A DNA stretch of 64,000 nt from Bradyrhizobium sp. BR13661 (GTDB taxonomy: Bacteria > Pseudomonadota > Alphaproteobacteria > Rhizobiales > Xanthobacteraceae), in contig NZ_JARXWB010000016.1 in NCBI RefSeq assembly GCF_029892425.1, positions 62,001 to 126,000 of the forward strand, written 5' to 3'. The notes below the pieces were generated by a model. That model ran no database searches. It had not been told where the DNA came from and saw only the letters and a program-made list of their open reading frames with translations. Shown piece after piece: positions 9,834 to 18,800 of this stretch. The first letter of the stretch is position 1, and every line of letters begins with the position of its first letter. A program made the translations under genes and the position numbers.

Positions 9834-9871
9834 TAGGTCTTACCTATTTATCCCGTTGTGATGCGCATCAC
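9834..9871. promoter_or_regulatory. Two palindromes in the Lrp/oxidoreductase divergent promoter region
   Basis: Between the divergent genes lie TAGGT-CTT-ACCTA (9834-9846) and the perfect 14-bp palindrome GTGATGCGCATCAC (9858-9871). Both have the size expected of regulator half-site pairs. With the inverted repeat at 9887-9919 they form three regularly placed palindromes, the multi-site pattern that Lrp-type octamers often bind. Binding by the adjacent Lrp protein is inferred. Confidence 0.5.
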
Positions 9872-9886
9872 GGTAATATTTTACAA

Positions 9887-9919
9887 AAATCGATGAATTT
9901 TGGTAGAAGTCATCGATTT
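9887..9919. promoter_or_regulatory. 10-bp perfect inverted repeat, probable Lrp-type operator
   Basis: AAATCGATGA (9887-9896) and its exact reverse complement TCATCGATTT (9910-9919) are separated by 13 AT-rich bases. The right arm ends next to the GAGGG ribosome site of the Lrp-type gene, so a bound protein would block that gene. This fits autorepression by an Lrp/AsnC protein. Confidence 0.6.
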
Positions 9920-9930
9920 GAGGGCTCTTG

Positions 9931-10386
9931 ATGACTGAAGACCAGGACGCGCGGATTCTCGCTTATCTCCAGAAGGACGGCCGCGCCACCAACCAGCAGC
10001 TTGCTGACGAGGTCGGCATGTCGACCTCGGCCTGCTGGCGCCGGGTGCGTACGCTGGAAGAAAGTGGCGTCATTCGCGGTTATGCGGCACTGGTCGCGCG
10101 CGAGCAGGCGGGTTTTGCCATGTCGGCCATCCTCCACGTCTCGCTCGAGCGGCACGACGCCAAATTCGTCGACGAATTCGTATCGCGGGTCACGAAGCGT
10201 CGCGAGGTGCTGGAGTGTTTTGCGACCACCGGCGACGCGGACTATCACTTGCGGGTCGTTGTGCAAGACATGGTCGCCTACAACCGCTTCCTCGACGAAT
10301 TCATGTTCCGCATCCCCGGCATCCGCTACGTCCGCAGCAACGTGGTGTTGAAGGAGATCAAGACGAGCGTGGCGCTGCCGTTTTGA
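9931..10386 (+). CDS. Lrp/AsnC-family transcriptional regulator
   Basis: The 151-aa protein has an N-terminal helix-turn-helix (NQQLADEVGMSTSACWRRVRTLEE, split here only for reading) and a C-terminal RAM ligand domain. Lrp-type proteins form dimers to octamers and respond to amino acids. A TTG lies one codon earlier, but the ATG at 9931 has GAGGG six bases upstream and is preferred. It is divergent to the 2-oxoacid oxidoreductase, so it probably controls breakdown of the corresponding amino acid. Confidence 0.93.
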   Translation: MTEDQDARILAYLQKDGRATNQQLADEVGMSTSACWRRVRTLEESGVIRGYAALVAREQAGFAMSAILHVSLERHDAKFVDEFVSRVTKRREVLECFATTGDADYHLRVVVQDMVAYNRFLDEFMFRIPGIRYVRSNVVLKEIKTSVALPF

Positions 10387-10407
10387 GCCACGGGAGGTGC
10401 CGTTGCG

Positions 10408-10911
10408 TCACGATTTCTGTGCTTTCGATCCGGGCCTCAGCAGAAGCATGAAGGCCACAGCGTGCCCGACGAGCAGCAAAGGCACGTAAAGGGCCGGGAT
10501 ATAAATGCCGGCGCCGAACAGGCCGGGATTCTGAATCTTCGTCGCGCCCACGTAATACGCATTCAGAAGATCGAGCGTTCCCCAGATGTTGAAGATCCAG
10601 ACGATCGGAATGGCGATCGGCGATTCCCAGGAGAGCGCTGCCATCGAGATGAGCGCGAGAGTGGCGGCGATCAGATCTCCCCATCCGACTTGGCTGGCGA
10701 AGTCCGGGTTCAACTCGGGGGAGACGAACCCGGCAACCATGAAGTTCATGCCAAGGAAACGGAACGCATGGAAGGCTGCAAGAAGTCTCAAGGCGTCATG
10801 GCGCGGCATTGCACGGACAAAGGGCCAAATATAGACGGAGGCCACCACCGCACTTGTCAGCAAGGCGCCTGCGACACTGAGGACGAACGGAAGATTGAAT
10901 CCCTGTGGCAC
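10408..10911 (-). CDS. Four-helix integral membrane protein, unknown function
   Basis: The 167-aa protein starts at a GTG (10911) with an AGGA site upstream; the open frame upstream of it overlaps the next gene and has a shadow-like composition. Four hydrophobic segments are visible (about 5-27, 40-62, 75-105, 120-150), with the conserved-looking stretch FNIWGTLDLLNAYYVGA. I do not recognise a named family. It lies 55 bases downstream of the small secreted protein gene on the same strand and is probably in its operon, under the divergent LysR at 11463. Confidence 0.7.
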   Translation of the reverse strand: MPQGFNLPFVLSVAGALLTSAVVASVYIWPFVRAMPRHDALRLLAAFHAFRFLGMNFMVAGFVSPELNPDFASQVGWGDLIAATLALISMAALSWESPIAIPIVWIFNIWGTLDLLNAYYVGATKIQNPGLFGAGIYIPALYVPLLLVGHAVAFMLLLRPGSKAQKS

Positions 10912-10966
10912 GTTCGGATGTCCTTGCAATGGTTCGCCGGGTGGGATCGGGGAAGACTGTGGCCGC

Positions 10967-11374
10967 TCAGGGTTTCGCCATGAGCAGGCGGAGCGGCATG
11001 AGCGGGCCGACGGCGATATATTCGTGGTCGATGAGGTCCTGCCTCGCGAGCGGAAGCGCATCCATGGTGGCATGAGCCTCGGCGACATCCTTTGAATCCA
11101 GCAAGAAGACGGCGCCTCGCCCATCGGACCGCGAATACCATTCACGAACCTTGCCGGTGAGATAGAGCTGAACGGTCTGCCTGATTTCATCAGGCATGAT
11201 GGCCATGATTTGCTCGCGTGTGACGCCCGCCTTGGCGGTCAGGATGACCATGACCCCGGTGGTTACGGCCGAGGGCGCTTGTGTTTGGGCTTGGACGGCG
11301 GATGGCTCGGTCATGGCGGTAACACCTGTCAATGTGAGGGCGAGTATCAGAATGGCGCTGCGGATTGCCTTCAT
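10967..11374 (-). CDS. Small secreted protein with muconolactone-isomerase/YCII-like fold features
   Basis: The 135-aa product starts at ATG 11374 (GGAGA about 10 bases upstream). A signal peptide (about 1-26, ending in Ala-rich sequence) precedes a domain with the pattern ILTAKAGVTREQIMAIMPDE, GRGAVFLLDSKDVAEAHATM and LPL. This resembles dimeric ferredoxin-like (muconolactone isomerase/YCII-like) proteins. Export is unusual for that fold, and its role is unknown. It is divergent to a LysR gene and followed by a membrane protein gene. Confidence 0.75.
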   Translation of the reverse strand: MKAIRSAILILALTLTGVTAMTEPSAVQAQTQAPSAVTTGVMVILTAKAGVTREQIMAIMPDEIRQTVQLYLTGKVREWYSRSDGRGAVFLLDSKDVAEAHATMDALPLARQDLIDHEYIAVGPLMPLRLLMAKP

Positions 11375-11462
11375 CGGTTTCGCTTCTCCGGTGCGTCTCA
11401 TTTGCAATCCGGATTTAGGGCGTCTAGCCGTGAGCGACTATCCACGATAATATTGACGGGCT

Positions 11463-12383
11463 ATGAAGCAGAACTTCACAGTCAGGCAGGGCGCGCTCGA
11501 CGGCGTCGAGGCGTTCCTCAGCGTCGCCCAGCACCGCAGCTTTCGTCGGGCGGCTGCCGAACTCGCCGTGACGCCGTCGGCGATTAGTCAGGCCGTGCGG
11601 GCGCTCGAGGCGCGCGTCGGCGCTGCGCTCTTCATCCGCACGACCCGTAGTGTTGGCCTGACGGAGGCAGGCGAACGATTTTTCGAGCGCGCCAGGCCGG
11701 CCTTCGAGGAACTCGTTGCTGCAAGCGGAGCAGCGCGTGAGCTCGGCCAGCGGCCGGCGGGGCTGCTGCGTCTCACCGTGCCGCGCTCGGTCGTGCCGAT
11801 CCTGCTCGAGCCGCTCATCGCCTCGTTCTGCGAGGCCTATCCCGAAATCGAGGTCGAACTCGCCGCTAGTGAAGAGATGGTCGACCTCGCGGCCGGAGGC
11901 TTCGATGCCGGCATCAGGATGGGCCAGTTCATCGCCCCCGACATGATTGCGGTGCGGCTGACCAAGCCGCTCCCGCTCATTGTCGTCGGCAGCCCCGCCT
12001 ACCTCGCCCGTGCCGGCCAACCCGCGCGTCCGGACGATCTGCGCACGCATGCTTGCCTGAGATTGCGACGGTCAAACGGAGCGCTCGCACCTTGGTCGCT
12101 CATCGACAATGGCCGCCCTGTCGAGATCGCAGTGTCGGGACCGTTCATCGCCCACGATTTTCCCACGATGCTCGGTGCCGCGATCGAGGGCGTGGGTCTT
12201 GCGCAAGTGCCTGCACCACTGGCCACCGGCGCCATCGCGGCAGGAAAACTCGCTAGTGTGCTGGAGCCATTCGCGCCGATGACACCCGGCGTGTTCCTGT
12301 ACTATCCGGGCCATCGGCAAATCATGCCGAAGCTGCGCGCCTTCATCGATCATGTGAAGATCCGGTCGGTCGGCTCAAGCTGA
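11463..12383 (+). CDS. LysR-family transcriptional regulator
   Basis: The 306-aa protein has a helix-turn-helix at about 20-45 (FRRAAAELAVTPSAISQAVRALE) and a typical effector domain ending near 300. It is divergent from the small secreted protein and membrane protein genes (89-base gap), which are its likely targets. Its stop is next to that of the convergent FAH-family gene. The ligand cannot be predicted. Confidence 0.92.
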   Translation: MKQNFTVRQGALDGVEAFLSVAQHRSFRRAAAELAVTPSAISQAVRALEARVGAALFIRTTRSVGLTEAGERFFERARPAFEELVAASGAARELGQRPAGLLRLTVPRSVVPILLEPLIASFCEAYPEIEVELAASEEMVDLAAGGFDAGIRMGQFIAPDMIAVRLTKPLPLIVVGSPAYLARAGQPARPDDLRTHACLRLRRSNGALAPWSLIDNGRPVEIAVSGPFIAHDFPTMLGAAIEGVGLAQVPAPLATGAIAAGKLASVLEPFAPMTPGVFLYYPGHRQIMPKLRAFIDHVKIRSVGSS

Positions 12384-12384
12384 T

Positions 12385-13170
12385 CTACTGCCCCTCCCGC
12401 ACGAACCTGTTGCGCAACGTCCCCACGCCGGTGATCTCGATCTCCACGACGTCGCCATGCTTGATGTCGGGCGAGGCGCCGTCCGTGCCCATCCAGATCA
12501 CGTCACCGGGCCAGAGCGTAAAATACTTCGTCAGCTCGACCAGGAACGGCACCACGCCAAAGATCATGTCGCCGGTCGCGAAGCGGTTGGTCTCCTTGCC
12601 GTTGACCCGGACGATCGTCTCCATCCTGGCGAGATCGGCCTCGGTCTCGATCCACGGTCCCATCGGCTTGAACGTATCGGCGTTCTTCGAGCGCCACAGG
12701 CTGCGATCGGCCTTCTGCCAGCTGCGTTCGCTGACATCGTTGCCGATGGTGTAGCCGAACACGCAATCCAGCGCGTTCGCTTCGGTCAGATGCTTCACCT
12801 TCTTGCCGATGACGACGGCAAGCTCGCCCTCGTAATGGATCTTCTCGGTCGCGAAGGACGGGATCACGACATCCTCACCATGCGCGATCAGCGCGTTCTG
12901 CGCGCGATAGCCGATCTCGGGTCGATCAGGCACGGCCGGCACGGTGCCGGCCTTGTCGGCGGCTTCCTTCAGATGCTTGAGGTAATTCAGGCCGACGCAA
13001 TAGAAGGTGCGCGGAATCAACGGCAGCTCGATCTTGACCTGCGAAAGTGGATGCCTGTGCGAGGTGCGCTGCCATTGGCCGAAGGGATCGCCATCGACCG
13101 CGATCACCTGGTCGCCTTCGATGATCCCCCAGGAGGTTTTGCCGGAGGCGGTAAATTTCAGCCAGCGCAT
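12385..13170 (-). CDS. Fumarylacetoacetate hydrolase family protein
   Basis: The 261-aa protein shows the FAH C-terminal domain hallmarks: GLNYLKHLKEAADK, then IHYEGELAVVIGK with the metal-binding glutamates, the GYTIGNDVSER segment and a final GDVIWMGTDG. Members hydrolyse or isomerise acylpyruvates and 2-hydroxydienoate intermediates of aromatic breakdown in the cytoplasm using Mg or Mn. It is the third gene of a minus-strand set (dehydrogenase, flavin monooxygenase, hydrolase) with 15-base spacing from the monooxygenase, which suggests a ring-cleavage or side-chain degradation route whose substrate is not evident. Confidence 0.9.
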   Translation of the reverse strand: MRWLKFTASGKTSWGIIEGDQVIAVDGDPFGQWQRTSHRHPLSQVKIELPLIPRTFYCVGLNYLKHLKEAADKAGTVPAVPDRPEIGYRAQNALIAHGEDVVIPSFATEKIHYEGELAVVIGKKVKHLTEANALDCVFGYTIGNDVSERSWQKADRSLWRSKNADTFKPMGPWIETEADLARMETIVRVNGKETNRFATGDMIFGVVPFLVELTKYFTLWPGDVIWMGTDGASPDIKHGDVVEIEITGVGTLRNRFVREGQ

Positions 13171-13185
13171 GTCGTGTCCCCGTTG

Positions 13186-14553
13186 TTATTCCGCGGCATC
13201 GCGCGGCTGCACTTTCCAGTCGCCGGCGGCCGGCCGCTTTAAGCCCAGATTTTCGCGCAGCGTCTTGCCGCGATACTCCCTTTGGAACAGACCGCGCCGC
13301 TGCAATTCCGGCACGACATGTTGCACGAAGTCTGCGTAGGAGCCGGGCACGTAAGTGGCTGCGATGACAAAGCCGTCGCAGCCGCGCTCGACGAACATTT
13401 CCTCCAGCTTGTCCGCGATCTCCTTGGGGCCGCCGACCATGGCGTCATGCACGTGGCCGCGGCCGGAGAAGGTGACGAAGTCGCGCGCAGTCGGATTGCT
13501 CTTGCCGGATGTCTTCAGCACGCCGTCGCGAATGCCCAAGATACCCTGCATGCTTTTGAGTTCCTCCGTCGTCAGCGGCTCGTCGAGACCCTTGGAGGCG
13601 AAATCGTAATTGAGCGCCTCGGCGAGGAGTGACAGCGCGTCGATCTCCAGCGGCAGCTTGTTGATCAGCGCCATCTTGTCCTCGGCTTCCGCCTTGGTCG
13701 CGGCACAGACCGGCGTCGTCAGATTGCAGAGGAACATCTGTTCCGGATCGCGGCCGGCCTTCGCGGCCTCGTTGCGCACGGACGCATAGCCGTCCTTGGC
13801 GCCTTGAAGATTGCGCGCGGCGGTGAAGATCACTTCGCCCCAGCGACCGGCAAAGCGCTGGCCGCGGCCGGACGCGCCGGCCTGGATGATGACAGGATGC
13901 CCCTGATCCGAGCGCGGCACCGTGAACGGCCCGCGCGACTTGAACGACGGCCCCTTGTGATCGAGCCGCTTCACCTTGGCCGGATCGGCAAAGCGGCCGC
14001 TTTTTTTGTCCATGATGAGCGCGCCGTCCTCCCAGGTATCCCAGTGGCCGAGCACCACCTCCATGAACTCGTCGGCCTTGTCGTAGCGGGAATCATGTTC
14101 GGGATGGGAATCTCGCCCCATGTTGAGCGCTTCGCCGTCATTGAGCGAGGTCACGACATTCCAGCCCGCGCGTCCGCCCGACATCAAGTCGAGCGTGGCA
14201 AAGCGGCGCGCCACGTCGAACGGCTCGTAATAGGTGGTCGAGCAGGTTGCCCCTAAGCCAAGCTTGTCGGTGACCATGCCCATCGTGGTCAGCACGATCA
14301 GCGGGTCCATCTTCACGCAGCGAATGCCGTATTCGACGGTGTGGGCGTGGTCGTTGCCATAGCGGTCCGGCATCGCCAGGCGATCGTCGAAGAACGCCAT
14401 GTGGAATTTGCCGGCTTCGAGAATCTTCGCAATTTCCTGGTAGTAGTCCGCCGACATCGAGTCGCTACGCGAGTCCGGATGTCGCCACGAGCTCGGCAGG
14501 TTCGTGCAATTCTGCGCCTGAAGGAAGCCGACCAAAACCATCTGCCTGGGCAT
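13186..14553 (-). CDS. LLM-class flavin-dependent monooxygenase (NtaA/SnaA/DszA family)
   Basis: The 455-aa protein belongs to the bacterial luciferase-like TIM-barrel monooxygenases. Typical features are the long N-terminal barrel with FHMAFFDDRLAMPDRYG, TMGMVTDKLGLGATCSTTYYEPF, GGRAGWNVVTS and the later HPVIIQAGASGRG and GEVIFTA. Members use reduced FMN to oxygenate aminocarboxylates, thiophenes or sulfonates. A flavin reductase partner is normally needed and is not seen here. The start has a GGAGAA site. It lies 21 bases from the upstream Ldh-family gene, so co-transcription is likely. Confidence 0.92.
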   Translation of the reverse strand: MPRQMVLVGFLQAQNCTNLPSSWRHPDSRSDSMSADYYQEIAKILEAGKFHMAFFDDRLAMPDRYGNDHAHTVEYGIRCVKMDPLIVLTTMGMVTDKLGLGATCSTTYYEPFDVARRFATLDLMSGGRAGWNVVTSLNDGEALNMGRDSHPEHDSRYDKADEFMEVVLGHWDTWEDGALIMDKKSGRFADPAKVKRLDHKGPSFKSRGPFTVPRSDQGHPVIIQAGASGRGQRFAGRWGEVIFTAARNLQGAKDGYASVRNEAAKAGRDPEQMFLCNLTTPVCAATKAEAEDKMALINKLPLEIDALSLLAEALNYDFASKGLDEPLTTEELKSMQGILGIRDGVLKTSGKSNPTARDFVTFSGRGHVHDAMVGGPKEIADKLEEMFVERGCDGFVIAATYVPGSYADFVQHVVPELQRRGLFQREYRGKTLRENLGLKRPAAGDWKVQPRDAAE

Positions 14554-14574
14554 GCTGTTGTTCTCCGGATTGCG

Positions 14575-15627
14575 TCAGGACAGATCGAGGACGGTGTCGA
14601 GCCGGTATTCGCGGGCGAGCGCGCGCAGCTTCTCCCAGGTCGCATCCTCGACCTCGATGCCGTCGCGCAGCCGATGCTGCTCGCGCAGGCCCTCGATCTC
14701 GCCGGGGTAATAGACGCCCTTGCTGCCTTCGGACGGCGGCGTCGATTTCAGGTAGCGCGCAAATTCCGCGACCTCGCGCTTGAACTCCTTCAGCGGGCGG
14801 AACGCGGCGACGTTGAATACCGCCATGAAGCATCCGTCATTGTGCCGACCCGTCGGCTCGACGCCGAAGCCGAGACCGGTCAGCAGGCCACAGAGCACCT
14901 CGACCATCGCGGCGAGACCGCTGCCTTTGTAACCCTCGGTGCCGCCGAGCGGCAGCAGCGCGCCGCCCTTGCGATATTGCGTCGGATCGGTGGTGTGCCG
15001 CCCTTCGGCATCGATGATCCACCCCGTGGGGATCTCCTCGCCGCGCGCGACCGCGAGCTGGATCTTGCCGGCCGCGACCGCCGATGTCGCCATGTCCAGA
15101 TAGAACGGCGCCTCCAGATCGGACGGCACCGCGATCGAGATCGGATTGGTGCCGAGCCGCGCCTCCTTGCCGCCGAACGGCGCGACGAGTTTTGGCGAGC
15201 GCCCGGAGTCTGCCGTCGCAATTCCGATCATGCCCTCGCGCATCGCCATCAGCGGATAGGTGGCGAGCCGGCCGACATGGCTCTGCCTGAACACGGTGCA
15301 GGCGGCGACATTCGCCGTTTTTGCCTTCTCGATGGTCAGCGCCATCGCCTTGGCGTTGACGTGGAAGCCAAAACCCCAATGGCCGTCGATCACGGTCGTG
15401 GTCGGCGATTCCTGGACGATGGTCCAGGTGGCGCCGGGGACGATGTGCCCGGCCTTGATGCGGTCGATATAGGTCGGAACGGCAATCACGCCGTGGGAGT
15501 CATGGCCGGCGAGATTGGCGTTGACGCAGCCGATGGCGACGGCGTCGGCTTCTTCCTCGGAGGCGCCGGCGGCACGGAGCAGCGCAGCGCTGACGCGCGT
15601 GAGGCGGTCGGCCCTAACGATCGGCAT
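14575..15627 (-). CDS. Ldh-family (malate/L-lactate/sulfolactate-type) NAD(P) dehydrogenase
   Basis: The 350-aa protein matches the MDH2/LDH2 family: GHDSHGVIAVPTYIDRIKAG with the catalytic His near residue 47, the NAKAMALTIEKAKT segment, SHVGRLATYPL, and PFGGKEARLGTNPISIAVP. These enzymes oxidise 2-hydroxy acids or reduce 2-oxo acids and cyclic imines with NAD(P), using a non-Rossmann fold. The start is supported by GAGGGA upstream. It heads the three-gene catabolic set, and its substrate is probably a hydroxy acid from that pathway. Confidence 0.92.
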   Translation of the reverse strand: MPIVRADRLTRVSAALLRAAGASEEEADAVAIGCVNANLAGHDSHGVIAVPTYIDRIKAGHIVPGATWTIVQESPTTTVIDGHWGFGFHVNAKAMALTIEKAKTANVAACTVFRQSHVGRLATYPLMAMREGMIGIATADSGRSPKLVAPFGGKEARLGTNPISIAVPSDLEAPFYLDMATSAVAAGKIQLAVARGEEIPTGWIIDAEGRHTTDPTQYRKGGALLPLGGTEGYKGSGLAAMVEVLCGLLTGLGFGVEPTGRHNDGCFMAVFNVAAFRPLKEFKREVAEFARYLKSTPPSEGSKGVYYPGEIEGLREQHRLRDGIEVEDATWEKLRALAREYRLDTVLDLS

Positions 15628-15866
15628 GGCGTTCCCTCGGCTTTGGTGCCCTTAACGGGCTGTTCGTTGGATGCCATCGTCTCAAAGCGGGGATGCGATA
15701 TCAATCTCCCGTAAACCAATACAGGGCTGCAAATTCGTAAAGAGAGCGCGCCTCTGGTCGAAGACTCCTGCCGTGCGGCGGTATTCCCGACAGTCTGACA
15801 CCTGTCGTTCGCAGCTTGTTCACTTTGATCGGTGGTTTGCAGCGCGCAATAACGACCGTTTAGGCC

Positions 15867-18800
15867 ATGGCCGTTCATAAAGAACCCGGGAAAATTAGGC
15901 AGAAATGCCCGGGAGTTGAGATCGTGCAGACGACCCTCGCGCGCACCTTTGCAGCGTTGAGCGCCATCAACGAAGCAATCCTCTACGCGAAATCGCCGGA
16001 CGAGCTGTACCAGAAGGTCTGCGACGCCGGGTTTTCGAGCGGGGACTTTTTGGCCGTCGCCGTGTTCCTGGTGGGACCGGATGGCGGGCGGCTTTGTTTT
16101 GCGGCGGGCTGCGGCGACGACGTCGAGCGGCTGCGCGCGATCGAGATCACGACTGACGCCGGAACACCCGAGGGATCGGGCGTCGCCGGCGAGGCGTTTC
16201 GCGATGGGAAGCTGTGTGTCAGCAACGACTATCTGAACGATCCGCGCTCGCTGGCGTGGCGCGAGGGTGCGGCCAAGGCCCATATCGGCGCGGCTGCGGC
16301 GCTGCCGCTGCTCTGCAACGGCAAGAGCGTCGGCGTGCTGCTGGTGACCCGCAGAGAGGCTGGCTCGCTGAGCGAGCAGATGGTGTCGCTGTTCGAGCGC
16401 ATGTCGGCCAATATCTCCTATGCTTTGGAGAATTTCGCGCGCGAGACCGCGCGCCAGACCAGCGAGCGCGCGACGCGGCGGCTCAACCGCATGTTCGGCG
16501 CGATCAGCGCCACCAACGAGGCCATCCTGCGCGCCAAGACCGAGCAGGAGCTGTATCAGCTCGTTTGCGACGCATCCGTGTACAGCGGCAAGTCGTTGGC
16601 GACGATCGTGTTGCTTCGCGAGCCGGATTCGCACTGGATGAAGCCGGTCGCCTCCACGGGAGAGAATCTCGAGCTCGTCACCCAGGCGCGCTATTCGATC
16701 GATCCGGACAATCCCTACGGCAGGGGCATCTCCGGCGAGGTGTTCCGCACGCAGAAGGCCATCGTTGAGGACGATCTTGCCAGTCGCACCAAGGGAACGG
16801 TCTGGGCGCAGGCCAACATCAACACCGGCGTGGCCGCCTGCGTGGTCGCGCCGCTGATCAAGCATGGCAACAGTGTTGGTGTGCTGCTGTTCTTCATCAG
16901 CCGGTCCTGGGCCAAGGACCAGGAGATCGTCGCGCTCCTGGAGCGCATGACCGAGAACGTCTCGTTCGCGATCGAGAATTTCAGCCGCGAGGCCGAGAAA
17001 GCCAGGATCGCCGCCGAAGAAGAGCGGCTGGCGCGCATGTACGCGGCGCTCGGCGCCACCAATGAAGCTATCCTGCGGGCGCGGTCACGGAGCGATCTGT
17101 TCGACCTCGTCTGCGAAGCGACGGCGCAAGGGGCGAAGTTCACTTCGACCTCGATTGCGCTGCTCGACGATGACGCCGGACTGCTTCGGATCGTCGCTTC
17201 TTTCGGACCGAACGCGCACGAGGTGCGGACCTTCAGGCTTGCGATCAGCGACAACGTACCTGAGGGACGGGGGCTGACCGGCACGGCGTTCCGCACGCGC
17301 CAGCCCTGCATCAGCAATGACGTCCTCGCAGACGACCGCATCAGGCCATGGCACGCCAGCGCGCGCCGCAACGGAATCGGGTCGTCCGCCGCGCTGCCTC
17401 TGTTCAACGGCGATAGGGTGGTCGGCATATTCCTGTTCAACTCGCCGGAGCGCGGCACTTTCACGGACGAATTCGTCGAGTTGTTGCGCAAGCTTCAGGC
17501 CAACGTCGCATTCGCGCTCGAAAATTTCGATCGCGCCGAGGAGAAAGCGCGGGCGGACAAGCAGCGCGACCGCCTGAGCGGCATGTTCGAGGCACTTAGC
17601 GCCACCAACGAAGCCATCATGCGTGCCAAGACGCGCGAGGAGCTGTTCGAGGTGGCGTGCCAGGCGGCTGTGCTGGGCGGCATGTTTGCCTCGACGACAA
17701 TTGCGATGCTGGATCCGGACGGCGAGGTCGTCCGTGTCCTCGCAGCGAAGGGACTAAAATACGAGCGCATGCTCGGCCGGACCTGCGTCATCGCGGCTGG
17801 CCACCCCGAGGGTGAGGGTATCATCGGCACGTCGCTGCGGTCGGGTCGGCCCTGCATCTTCAACGACTATTTGAACGACCCGCGATCGGTGCATTGGCGC
17901 GCCAAGGCAGCTGAAGACGGCACGCGCGCGGCGGCGAGCTTTCCGTTGCTTCGCGCCGGTCGTGATCCCATCGGCATCCTCCTGTTCCACGCAACCGAGG
18001 AAAACACTTTCACGCCTGATCTGGTCGAGCTTTTGGCGCGGTTGGCGGAGAACGTCTCGTTTGCACTCGACAATTTTGATCGCGCCGAGGAGAAGGCCCG
18101 CAGCGAGGCGCAGAAGGAGCGTCTGACGCGCATGTTCGCGGCGCTGAGCGCCACCAACGAGGCGATTATGCGGGCGAAGTCGCGCACCGAACTGTTCGAT
18201 CTCGTCTGCCTCGCGGCATCGAACGGCGCAAAATTCACCTCGACCACAATTGCGCTGGCCAAGGCCGACAGCGACCAGCTGGAGATCGTCGCCAGCGCCG
18301 GGCCGTCGTCCGACACCACGCGCAATGTCCGCCTCTCCATCGACCCCGAGCGTCCCGAGGGCCGCGGGATGAGCGGCACGGCATTCCGGACCCGGCAACC
18401 CTGCATCAGCAACGACTATCTCAGCGATCAGCGGGTCAGTGCCTTCCACGCGATCGTCCGCGGCGACGGCGCTCGGTCGGGCGCGGCATTCCCACTGATC
18501 GTGCACGACCAGGCCGTCGGCGTCATGATCTACATGTCGACGGAGCCGGCTGCTTTTACCGATGAGTTCGTCGAACTGTTGCAGCGTCTCGCCGACAACG
18601 TCTCCTTCGCGATGGAGAATTTCGATCGGGCCGAGGAGAAGAACAAGGCGGACGAGCGAATCGAGTACCTCGCCTCTTATGACAGCCTGACCAATCTGCC
18701 CAACCGCGAGACGTTCAACGGGTTATTGCGCGAAGCGATCGAAGCAGCGCAGCGCCGGGAGCACCAGTTTGCGCTGCTGTTCATCGACCTGGACCGGTTC

